Origin: Candidatus Altarchaeota archaeon | GTDB lineage: Archaea > Altiarchaeota > Altiarchaeia > IMC4 > QMZM01 | DNA: 30,241 nt | NCBI GenBank assembly: GCA_016931955.1 | Contig: JAFGDV010000006.1 | Span: 1-30,241, forward strand | Direction of reading: 5' to 3' | Shown: in pieces, positions 23,073 to 30,241 of the stretch | Layout: the number at the start of each line of letters is the position of its first letter | Numbering within the stretch: the stretch's first letter is position 1 | Notes under the pieces: model-generated | Databases searched by the model: none | What the model was told of the DNA's origin: nothing | What the model saw: only the letters and a program-made list of their open reading frames with translations | Translations under genes and position numbers: made by a program

Positions 23073-26000
23073 TTGAAAAAAATGCGGAAGCTTGGAGTAT
23101 TTGATATGAGAGTTCTCGCTGTCGCAATCCTCTTATTGATTATCAGCGGTACCACAGTAGGAGTTCAAGTATGCTCATACGGCAGCGAGACACATGGATG
23201 CACATGGAATCCACTCACGTGGCCGGGCTGCTGGGTTCAGATACTGATGGACATGGGCAACTGCGTCATGATGTTCTTCATCTCCAAGATGGGTGACTTC
23301 ATCTTGATGAACCCTGAGATAAGCGTGTTCGATCCTTTTATCAAAGACATCATCTCCCTTCTGTTCCCAATATACGTGATAGCCATAGCCGTTACCGGAG
23401 TATATGTGATCTTTCTGTCCACTGAACCAGAGCATAGGGCGCGGGCGAAATTGATGCTGATTAGGTTGATAATGGGCATGGCCATGGTAACGGTTTCAAT
23501 GAGCATCTATCAGTTGCTCCTCAACCTCGCTCATGCAATAGCCCAACAAATCCTCGCCAGCCAGGGAGTGACAGCCGGCGGAGGAGGCGGTCTCGCCATA
23601 CTGAGCATCCTGATAGTTGTGAGCGTTGTATTCTTTTACATATCCGCCTGGCTTCTTCCAGTGCTTGCCATAATAGCCCTCATATCCATCGTATTCAGGT
23701 ACTTCATGGTATCCCTTATGGCTGTCCTCTTCCCTTTAACGCTTTTTTTCTACTTCTTCGAGTTCACGAAGGGTATTGGTAGGAACCTGATGAAGTACAC
23801 GATGATGGCTGTCTTCACGCAACCGGTTCAGGCCCTGATGATGGCCATAATGTTGGTCGGCCTCCATAATGTGGAAGCCAGCGGCGGCGGTATTATGGCG
23901 CTCCTTATCGGTTTGGGTGGATTGATCATGATCATCGCCGCCCCATTGTTTATGCTGGGTTTGATGAAGTGGATCGCTGGAACAGTAGCTGGTGCCGGCA
24001 TGATGTTGGCCTTCAAGAGACCTCTTTTTGGCGCTGCACTGGTTATTACTGGCGGAATGGGCACAGGCATGGGCCCAGAAGCCTTCGTAGCGGGTGGCTC
24101 GGCTTGGATCCTAGGTCACCAATACCAGAAACATGGACCAGACAGGGAACACGGAGTATATAATCGCAGAAAGAGTCGCATCAAAAGGGCGACTAAATGG
24201 ATCGCGGGGAGAAAAACCGTCCAGAGGGGTATTAAAGCGTTCAAGAGGACTAGAGCTGGTATGAAGGTAACATCCGGTATGAAGACTCTCAGGTCTAATG
24301 TGGACGCCGCCGGCGACAGCCTCTACAAGTTCAAGACAAAGGTCAAGGCTGGCTGGGTGAGGCATAAGAGAGCGATCGGCTGTTCGATATTCATTCCAGG
24401 CTACTGGATCTACGCTGCCGGCAAAAGCAGGATGGGTGCTTCCATAAAAGCGACCTTAGCGAATAAGAGGTATGCTGCAACCATCACAGCCGTCAAAAAC
24501 GCCACTACTTCAGCGGATGTGATGAACAACGTGCGCGATTTTGGCGGTAAAGACTCCGCAAGGGAACTGGAGAGCACACTCCCCAACAAGGATAAATTAG
24601 TCAAAGACATCGCAGACGCTATTGAAGCCACCGTACAGGCTCGGGGGGGTAGAGCGCCACGCTCATACTATGAGGCCCAAGCGAGGGGTATCGTTAATGG
24701 ATACATGGATACCCTCGACGCCAGGATTATTAGGGATGAGCTTAGGGCGGTGGGCGTGGACAGGAACACTATAGGCTCGATCTTTAAGGGTAACCGTCCA
24801 GTGAACCTGAATCAATTCAAGAGGGATGCTGAGTGGGTCACAGGGAGGGATAAGGCTGTGAAATACGACATCAAGGCGGCGAAGACCTTCAAGGAACTTG
24901 AAGAGATAAATGAAAAATACGGTATCTGGAAGGATAAAGAGTTAGAAGAGATAAGAGAAAAAGCAGCTAAAGGACAGAAAAAGTTGGACTCTGAGGAGAC
25001 AGTCAAGGAAAGAAGAGAAAAAGCAGCTAAAGGAAAGAGAAAGTTGGACTTTAAGGAGACAGTCGAGGAAAGCAGGGAATATGCATTAGAGCATGTGGAA
25101 GAAGAAGTTAGAAGGCAAGTAGAGGATAAGTTCTGCATGTCGGAGAAGGAATTAGACAAAAAAGCTGAGAAGTTGATGAAGGATCACGGAATCACCAAGG
25201 ATGAGGCAAAGGCACATGTAATGAATGAGTTCAATGAAACAGTTGAAAAGAACGTTGAGGAACTGATGAAAAAACCCGAGATGAGGGAGAGGGTGGAGGA
25301 GGAATTCCTGAAATGCATGAAGAAATTGCCGGAGTATCAGGAAGTGGAGAGGTATGTGGAACGTGAGTTGCGCAGGAGCCGGAGGCTGCCTCCTAATGCG
25401 TCCGAAGCAGACGTGAGGAAGGCCGTGGACGCCGAGATGACGAAGATGCTGGATAAGGAGTTGGATGTGATAAAACAAGAAAAAACAGTCGCCGCACAGA
25501 GGGGTATGAGTGGGGGTGATGCTGAGAAGTTCAGACTAAGGGACAAACACGGTGAACTTCGTAAGGCCTTTGACGGCTCCATCGAGGATCTGCCGCTAAG
25601 CATAGACAACCGAAGGGAGGTGATTATGACCTCCAAAGCGAACATGGCTAAGAAGGCTATTGAAACCGCCGGAACAGCTGACGAGATCAATGCTGTTTTG
25701 AAGAGGAACCGTATTCTGCAAAGTGAGTTGGAGGAATCATGCATGAAGGCCTACGGTGTTTCCAGGGCAGACGCACAGGACCAGATGAGACAGTTCTTAG
25801 ACACCCATAAGAGGAGCGCTGAGTTGGCTTTGGAAAACAGAAGGGATAGTCTACTGAAGCGGGAGGGAGCGATTGATGGGATACGTCGGGGAGTTAAGTT
25901 GATCGGTCTGTCGCTCACACCTGCTGGTTGGATCATAACAGCGAAGATCATCGCCGAGGGCAGGAAACCCTTCGCCAGAGGCCTTCAGCGGACTGGCTTA

Positions 26001-29000
26001 GCCGTTAGAACCCGGATGGAAGAATCATACAGGGGGAGGCGGATGCTGTCTAGGTGGGATGCAGGCAAACGCCGTGCCGGGGCGAAGTTGGCAGGGGCGA
26101 AGATAAAATCCACGAAGATGATGAAGGCGATAAGAACGCGCAGGCTGGAGAAGGGATTATACAAGGAGTTTATGTCTCTGGGAGCTAATAACACGTCAAG
26201 TGCTTGGTTATCGACGCGCTTAACTGATACGTATCGAAGAACAAATGATCTAAGCGGAATTAAAACATCCCTGGAGGGTTGGTATAGGAACAAGTACCCA
26301 AATATGCCAATTGACGAAGTGAACAGGAAAGTATCCGACTTCATCAACAGGTATGACCCGGACCGGGCGAGAGGTTCGGTACTCTCTAAAATGGATACCT
26401 ACTTCTATGAGATAGGTGGTAAGGAGTTGCAAACAGCTCTAGCAAATAGGTTTGAGGTCTTGGATGTTTCTTCCGACCCGAAGAACGCAGCAAGAAACGT
26501 GGTTAAAAAATATCGTGAAACCGGGAATGTGAGCGAAATTGAAGGGGAACTGAGAAAAGCTTACATTAGTAAATACCCGAATATGCCAATTGATGAAGTG
26601 AACAGGAACGTATCCGACTTCATTAAGAGCATTAGCGTAAAGGATACGTATAAGCCCGAGCTTAAGAAGGTGAGTCTCCTCACCGGTGAAAGGGAGGACA
26701 TAAGGAGGACCCGTGCTTGGAAGGCCGCATACCACAGTGGGTTGTCGCTTATAGTACCTTTCTATCCTATCGCTCTGGCTCATGCGGCTATTACAGGAGG
26801 GGAACTACGATCGATAGCGCTTTATTCAGCCGAATGGATGGCGGCGTCGAAGGCATGGAAGAAGTCAAAGGAAGCAAAAGAGAAAACATTTGAATTCTTC
26901 AAGCAAAGCAGGCCGGGTATAGCGATAGGGGAAGCGGCTGAGATATATGCTGAAATAGGCAGGGACGTAGCTGATGCTGGCAGGAGGGGGGTTGCTGCAG
27001 TGGGGAGAGTGCCCAAGGCCGTGAGTACTGGTGTCAGGGAAACGACAACTGAGCGTTTGAAGGAGATGCGCACACGCAGGCTGGAGAAGGAATTAGCCAA
27101 AGAGTTCAAAGGAATGACCAGAGTTAATCCAGATAGATTAGCACACAACTTAGTTGAAGAGTATCGCAGAACAAATGATCTAACAAAAGCTAAAAAAGAG
27201 TTGGGTAGCTGGTATCGGCGATCACACTGGATCCAACATGGAACTCCGATATCGATCTATGAAGCCGATATTAAAGCCGCCAGATTCCTTGGGGTGCATG
27301 ACCCTGAGATAAGGGAGCCTCTTAGGGCCAAATGGAAGGAGGGTCTGGTAAGGAGAGACCTGAACCTTATGGAGAAGGAACTGGCGTCGGAGTTCACGAA
27401 TCGAGGCGTTCCTGATGCAGACAAGATGGCAGGAGAGTTAGTCAAAGACTACGGTAAATCCAACGACCTGTGGCAGATCACCCAGGCATTGAAGAGCCAC
27501 GGCGCCAAAAACAGGATAAGCTACTTCAAGGAGAGATACAGTCCAGAGAAGCTCGGAGAACCATTACATAAGAGGCCGGGCAGCTCATTCAAGCGTACGG
27601 CAGAGAGGATCGCATCAAGGGAGGAAGAAGCCCTAAAGAGCAGGAGGCTTAGTTCGATGAATAGTGGACTGGATGATGAGTTCAATAGATTACAAGTTCC
27701 TGCAACAGACAACTCTGTACAGGAGATCAAAAAATTGGTCGATAACTACGGAACTGATACAACAGACACAAATTTCACCAAGGTCAGAGACAGACTGGTT
27801 GAATTTTACAGGAACAGGGGGAGTTCTTTCGATGATGCTGGGGCGAAGTCTTATGAAATACTCAGAGGCTATAGTCCTGATGATCTCAGTAAGCCTGGTT
27901 TTGTGGATCTCAGGGGTCGGGCTCAGTGGGTCAGAGAGCATCGAAGACAAATTGGGGTCTCGCTTGTTGCGGCACCGGTTTACGCCCCCTATCTAGCCAG
28001 TCGCGGTGTGTATGCTGGACTGAGCCGTGCAAAAACAATGTCGACGCTGAGGGATATAGACAACATAAAGGTCACTGAAGCCTATAGATACAAGAAACTC
28101 CGGGATGCTATGGTGGGCTCTGGTGTCCCCGAGGCGGAAGCCAGGGTGCTTATCGACGACCACATGCATAATAAGAATGAGGAGATCAGGGCCACTCCCC
28201 CGGGCACGCCACGTAAGAGTGACTTAGAGTACCACGATAGCCTCCAGAGGGAGGCGAAGGCTCTTGTGGTGGCTGATAGGACCATGGGTAGCAGATACCG
28301 TAAGCTGACAAAAGAATTCTTTAAGCCCTTCCAGCACAATAAAACACTGGATGAAGTCATTGCAAGGGGGGGATTGTACAGTGAACAAGGTATGGAAGAT
28401 CCTAAACTGATCGATATACGAGACCGTGCTGTAGCCGACATAAACCGCGGAGCAGACCATGAGCAGATTATCTTAAGGGCGAATAGAGAAGTCGATGACC
28501 ACCTAATCGAGTCCGGCAGCTTTAACAAGTATCTGAAGGACAACATCAGGAGAAAATACGGCATACTCGGCAGCGAAATAGACAAAATCAACAGCCACCT
28601 AATGGACAGCAGGAGGGACAAGATCACAGAAGTTAGGAGACAGAGGAGCACGATTGCTGAGCCTCCAGTACACGCGAGGGATAAGGTAAACGCCCAAGTC
28701 CTCGTGGACGCTCACCGATCAGTTCAGGAGATCGCGTCAGTTGAAGCCGTTAATACGATGAAACCCTCAGTGCAAGTACAATGCATCGAATTCTTCGGAG
28801 GGGGAGACAAGGAAGTGAGAGGAGTGCGCCTGCTAACGGAGGCGGAGAAGAGAGACATCATTTTCGGGCTTGACTTGGGCAGCAACCTTCACGCGAGGAT
28901 GCTCCTCGAGGACTACATGGGCATCGGACCCAGACCAAGTGAGTTCTATCACGGAATAGGACCAGAGACCAAAGAGGAGAGAGAGAAGGAAAGGGAGAGA

Positions 29001-29120
29001 GAAGAGGGGTCACCCCTATATGCTGCCGCTACAGTGAAGACCGCTGAACTCTTCGGCCAGATATCCGGTGGCATTGAAGAGCTTAAGAAGCCCTCCAAAA
29101 AAGGAGGGGAGGAAAAATGA
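23073..29120 (+). CDS. Giant VirB6-like channel protein with a long repeat-bearing C-terminal extension, 2015 residues
   Basis: The first 350 residues or so are a VirB6/TrbL-like membrane domain with the same hallmarks as its neighbours (EHRARAKLMLIR, LFPLTLFFYFFEFTKGIG, FTQPVQALMMAIM, MKWIAGTVAGAGM). A strongly basic stretch (about 355-425) and a cytoplasmic extension of about 1600 residues follow. The extension has coiled-coil regions rich in Lys/Glu (about 600-800), four hydrophobic patches (near 433-449, 937-960, 1221-1245 and 1624-1650), and at least five helical repeats between about 1022 and 1610. TTG 23073 gives the longest form. ATG 23106 is better supported by GGAG at 23094-23097 and still keeps the signal-like first helix. 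Giant VirB6 paralogs are known in Rickettsiales systems; the extension here is not recognised. Confidence 0.75.
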   Translation: MKKMRKLGVFDMRVLAVAILLLIISGTTVGVQVCSYGSETHGCTWNPLTWPGCWVQILMDMGNCVMMFFISKMGDFILMNPEISVFDPFIKDIISLLFPIYVIAIAVTGVYVIFLSTEPEHRARAKLMLIRLIMGMAMVTVSMSIYQLLLNLAHAIAQQILASQGVTAGGGGGLAILSILIVVSVVFFYISAWLLPVLAIIALISIVFRYFMVSLMAVLFPLTLFFYFFEFTKGIGRNLMKYTMMAVFTQPVQALMMAIMLVGLHNVEASGGGIMALLIGLGGLIMIIAAPLFMLGLMKWIAGTVAGAGMMLAFKRPLFGAALVITGGMGTGMGPEAFVAGGSAWILGHQYQKHGPDREHGVYNRRKSRIKRATKWIAGRKTVQRGIKAFKRTRAGMKVTSGMKTLRSNVDAAGDSLYKFKTKVKAGWVRHKRAIGCSIFIPGYWIYAAGKSRMGASIKATLANKRYAATITAVKNATTSADVMNNVRDFGGKDSARELESTLPNKDKLVKDIADAIEATVQARGGRAPRSYYEAQARGIVNGYMDTLDARIIRDELRAVGVDRNTIGSIFKGNRPVNLNQFKRDAEWVTGRDKAVKYDIKAAKTFKELEEINEKYGIWKDKELEEIREKAAKGQKKLDSEETVKERREKAAKGKRKLDFKETVEESREYALEHVEEEVRRQVEDKFCMSEKELDKKAEKLMKDHGITKDEAKAHVMNEFNETVEKNVEELMKKPEMRERVEEEFLKCMKKLPEYQEVERYVERELRRSRRLPPNASEADVRKAVDAEMTKMLDKELDVIKQEKTVAAQRGMSGGDAEKFRLRDKHGELRKAFDGSIEDLPLSIDNRREVIMTSKANMAKKAIETAGTADEINAVLKRNRILQSELEESCMKAYGVSRADAQDQMRQFLDTHKRSAELALENRRDSLLKREGAIDGIRRGVKLIGLSLTPAGWIITAKIIAEGRKPFARGLQRTGLAVRTRMEESYRGRRMLSRWDAGKRRAGAKLAGAKIKSTKMMKAIRTRRLEKGLYKEFMSLGANNTSSAWLSTRLTDTYRRTNDLSGIKTSLEGWYRNKYPNMPIDEVNRKVSDFINRYDPDRARGSVLSKMDTYFYEIGGKELQTALANRFEVLDVSSDPKNAARNVVKKYRETGNVSEIEGELRKAYISKYPNMPIDEVNRNVSDFIKSISVKDTYKPELKKVSLLTGEREDIRRTRAWKAAYHSGLSLIVPFYPIALAHAAITGGELRSIALYSAEWMAASKAWKKSKEAKEKTFEFFKQSRPGIAIGEAAEIYAEIGRDVADAGRRGVAAVGRVPKAVSTGVRETTTERLKEMRTRRLEKELAKEFKGMTRVNPDRLAHNLVEEYRRTNDLTKAKKELGSWYRRSHWIQHGTPISIYEADIKAARFLGVHDPEIREPLRAKWKEGLVRRDLNLMEKELASEFTNRGVPDADKMAGELVKDYGKSNDLWQITQALKSHGAKNRISYFKERYSPEKLGEPLHKRPGSSFKRTAERIASREEEALKSRRLSSMNSGLDDEFNRLQVPATDNSVQEIKKLVDNYGTDTTDTNFTKVRDRLVEFYRNRGSSFDDAGAKSYEILRGYSPDDLSKPGFVDLRGRAQWVREHRRQIGVSLVAAPVYAPYLASRGVYAGLSRAKTMSTLRDIDNIKVTEAYRYKKLRDAMVGSGVPEAEARVLIDDHMHNKNEEIRATPPGTPRKSDLEYHDSLQREAKALVVADRTMGSRYRKLTKEFFKPFQHNKTLDEVIARGGLYSEQGMEDPKLIDIRDRAVADINRGADHEQIILRANREVDDHLIESGSFNKYLKDNIRRKYGILGSEIDKINSHLMDSRRDKITEVRRQRSTIAEPPVHARDKVNAQVLVDAHRSVQEIASVEAVNTMKPSVQVQCIEFFGGGDKEVRGVRLLTEAEKRDIIFGLDLGSNLHARMLLEDYMGIGPRPSEFYHGIGPETKEEREKEREREEGSPLYAAATVKTAELFGQISGGIEELKKPSKKGGEEK
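24954..25073 (+). repeat. 60-nt tandem duplication in the giant VirB6-like gene
   Basis: Two adjacent 60-nt units (24954-25013 and 25014-25073) share most bases, including AGAGAAAAAGCAGCTAAAGG and AAGTTGGACT. They encode 20-residue units of the type REKAAKGQKKLDSEETVKER. The product is a charged helical or coiled-coil stretch. The identity indicates a recent in-frame duplication. Confidence 0.85.
26301..26347 (+). repeat. Near-identical 47-nt direct repeat, copy 1
   Basis: The stretch beginning AATATGCCAATTGACGAAGT recurs at 26580-26626 with about three differences. It encodes the end of the first helical repeat (NMPIDEVNRKVSDFI). Nucleotide identity here is far above that of the rest of the repeats, which suggests recent duplication or gene conversion of this piece. 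Confidence 0.8.
26580..26626 (+). repeat. Near-identical 47-nt direct repeat, copy 2
   Basis: Partner of 26301-26347, at a distance of 279 nt. It encodes NMPIDEVNRNVSDFI at the end of the second helical repeat. Confidence 0.8.
29103..29112 (+). promoter_or_regulatory. Strong ribosome binding site inside the end of the giant gene
   Basis: GGAGGGGAGG lies 4-10 nt before the ATG at 29117. With the 4-nt ATGA overlap it indicates tight translational coupling of the third VirB6-like protein to the giant one. Confidence 0.65.
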
Positions 29121-30151
29121 ATAGAAGGCTTAAAGTAATCGCAGCGACTGCATTGATGGTCCTGTTAGGTGCTGGAGAGGCGCTGGCTATCTGCAGATGG
29201 TATCACTGGTTCATTCCAGGCATATGGAACATCTGCATAATAGAAGCAATCATCAAGTGGTTTTTAAGTGGTCTAACTGGATTCGCCAATAACCTTAAAA
29301 AACAGATACTCTGGAATCCGGATCCAACAGCCGTTAACTCCTTTGTCCAAGCCTACCTTGACCTGATGCAGCCGATATTCACTCTATCAATAATTATAGT
29401 TGGCTTCTATCTGGTCTTCATGTCCGGCTCACCTGGGGGCAGGTCGAGGGCTAAGAGCATATTCTGGAAACTTATTCTGGCCATGATACTGACCTCTCTG
29501 TCAACGGAGATCTATGTAACATTGCTCAACATATCTGAGGGGATAAGCTCGAGGGCGATTGCCGGAGTCACTGACGGCTCAATCCATTTCAGTTTTCTAG
29601 AGAATCTTACTTTTGTCGCTGTGAAGATATTACTCAATTTCGTTTTCATACTGACAATGATATCCATTGGCATGAGACACGTGCTGGTGCTGGTAACTGC
29701 CGCATTGTTCCCGCTAACGATATTCCTCTACCTATTCGACCTGCCTTTGATCGGCGCCATGGGCAGGGAAACAGGTGCTAAACTGTTCAGGTGGACCATC
29801 GGCGTGATATTCGCCCAGACAATCCAAGCAATCATGCTCGCTATAACGGTTGTGTCATTCGGCAATGCACAGGAAGCAACTGGTTTAGGTACACTAGCAG
29901 CCGTCTTCGTTGGCATGGCCGGCCTTCTGATGATAGCCTGCGCTCCGTTGATCGCGATGGGGGTCCTGAAGTGGATAGGCGGCGCAATGATGACCCTCGG
30001 CATGGCGTTTTCTCTCACCGGTCATCCCTATTTAGGCTTCGCTGTAACAGCCATGGGCGGATTAATGATGGGTCAAGGCCCTGGCTCGGCCTTGATGGCT
30101 GCAGGGGGGGTTGCTTCGATGACTAAGGCTTTGAGCCTGTTTAAAACATAG
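29117..30151 (+). CDS. VirB6/TrbL-like membrane channel protein, third copy
   Basis: A 344-residue paralog of the first VirB6-like protein, with a clear signal-like N terminus (cut near GEALA, about residue 24). It keeps the hallmarks: ILWNPDPTAV, SPGGRSRAKSIFWK, ALFPLTIFLYLFDL, FAQTIQAIMLAITV, LKWIGGAMMTLGM, and the Gly-rich end with MGQGPGSALMAAGG. One loop differs from the others (DLPLIGAMGRETGAKL, a few residues longer). It overlaps the giant gene by 4 nt. Three paralogous channels in one operon suggest a hetero-oligomeric pore or alternative channels for different substrates (inference). Confidence 0.75.
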   Translation: MNRRLKVIAATALMVLLGAGEALAICRWYHWFIPGIWNICIIEAIIKWFLSGLTGFANNLKKQILWNPDPTAVNSFVQAYLDLMQPIFTLSIIIVGFYLVFMSGSPGGRSRAKSIFWKLILAMILTSLSTEIYVTLLNISEGISSRAIAGVTDGSIHFSFLENLTFVAVKILLNFVFILTMISIGMRHVLVLVTAALFPLTIFLYLFDLPLIGAMGRETGAKLFRWTIGVIFAQTIQAIMLAITVVSFGNAQEATGLGTLAAVFVGMAGLLMIACAPLIAMGVLKWIGGAMMTLGMAFSLTGHPYLGFAVTAMGGLMMGQGPGSALMAAGGVASMTKALSLFKT

Positions 30152-30172
30152 AGACCAAGATAAAATCAACAA

Positions 30173-30192
30173 CCACACCCTAAAGGGTGTGG
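30173..30192. other. Perfect 8-bp hairpin with TAAA loop
   Basis: CCACACCC, TAAA, GGGTGTGG form a perfect stem-loop 21 nt after the last VirB6-like stop. No T tract follows, so it does not look like a classic terminator. It could be an mRNA 3' end or processing structure, or a binding site for a regulator. Confidence 0.6.
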
Positions 30193-30215
30193 TATGAACT
30201 TACAAACACACTAAA

Positions 30216-30241
30216 ATGTCAAAAACAAAGGAGGTGCAAGC
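30216..30241 (+). CDS. Possible start of a gene cut by the right edge
   Basis: ATG at 30216 opens a frame that remains open to the window end (MSKTKEVQ and on). Alternatively, the strong GGAGGTG at 30230-30236 is the ribosome site of a gene whose start lies just outside. The two readings exclude each other, and too little is present to choose. Confidence 0.3.
30230..30236 (+). promoter_or_regulatory. Strong Shine-Dalgarno, probably for the next gene outside the window
   Basis: GGAGGTG is a near-perfect match to the anti-Shine-Dalgarno and lies 5 nt before the window end. This suggests a plus-strand gene starting within a few bases of the edge, continuing the secretion operon beyond the hairpin. 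Confidence 0.45.

Larger units (their letters stand above)
26137..27900 (+). repeat. Five diverged helical repeats of about 70-80 residues (protein level)
   Basis: Copies start near 26137, 26424, 27079, 27369 and 27658. The shared pattern is L-x-x-E-F near the start, a variable loop with Asp/Asn, L-V-x-x-Y-x-x-[TS]-[NG]-[DN]-[LV], then L-x-x-[WF]-Y-R, and a closing stretch near YSPE or YDPD. They are predicted all-helical. The first two copies are closest; the last is the most diverged. No known repeat family is recognised. Confidence 0.6.

Noticed and set aside
30173-30192. End hairpin of an IS200/IS605-type element
   Set aside because: The hairpin style is similar, but no TnpA or TnpB reading frame or second end is present in the window.
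30216-30241. Confident call of a new gene starting at 30216
   Set aside because: Only eight codons are visible, and the strong ribosome site inside them suggests the real start lies beyond the window.
1-30241. CRISPR array, tRNA or rRNA genes
   Set aside because: No regularly spaced identical short repeats, no cloverleaf-like segment and no rRNA-like stretch were noticed. Nearly all bases are in coding regions.

Overview
The window is most likely archaeal chromosome or an archaeal integrated element. The signs are TATA-box-like elements placed about 25-30 nt upstream of start codons (near-leaderless genes at 2906, 10397 and 18369), a prepilin peptidase of archaeal type, a radical SAM protein of a largely archaeal type, and occasional strong GGAGG-type ribosome binding sites. 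The lineage (DPANN, Altiarchaeota-like or another euryarchaeote) cannot be fixed from this sequence. Genes are densely packed, with 4-nt overlaps, and no gap exceeds 100 nt. I see no rRNA, tRNA, CRISPR array, integrase or transposase.

Layout. (A) 1-7164 is a surface and secretion block. It holds the Cys-rich tail of a gene cut by the left edge, a 100-residue VirB2/TrbC-like pilin, three minus-strand genes that each join a secreted Cys-rich domain to the same VirB2-like membrane hairpin, and a divergent 1391-residue secreted protein with one C-terminal anchor. (B) 7161-8189 is a minus-strand A24 prepilin peptidase. (C) 8254-13682 is a RiPP-like locus: two HxsD-like proteins, an HxsB-like radical SAM/SPASM maturase, a 121-residue candidate precursor with its own promoter, a secreted or membrane protein, a membrane-anchored beta-propeller and a Cys-containing DUF483-like protein. 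(D) 13688-14956 is a separate, convergent minus-strand radical SAM gene. (E) 15018-18316 is an Fbp-type ABC importer operon (binding lipoprotein, fused double permease, ATPase). (F) 18369-30151 is a second secretion block: a 1173-residue thrombospondin-3/MopE/VirB2-hairpin/PKD fusion, then three VirB6/TrbL-like membrane proteins. The middle VirB6-like protein carries a cytoplasmic extension of about 1650 residues built from repeated modules.

How the parts fit. Blocks A and F look like two halves of one type IV secretion or conjugation-like envelope apparatus, related in principle to the archaeal Ced DNA-import and bacterial T4SS machines. It has five VirB2-like hairpins, three VirB6-like channels and several large ectodomains. 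No VirB4 or VirD4 ATPase lies in the window; those would be expected just outside. An 11-kb cargo-like region (B-E) separates the blocks.

The most novel items are the family of large VirB2-hairpin fusion proteins, the giant VirB6 with its internal repeats, and an archaeal Hxs-like peptide-modification locus whose precursor shows His-Xaa-Asn instead of His-Xaa-Ser motifs. Family assignments rest on reading motifs by eye; no database search was run.
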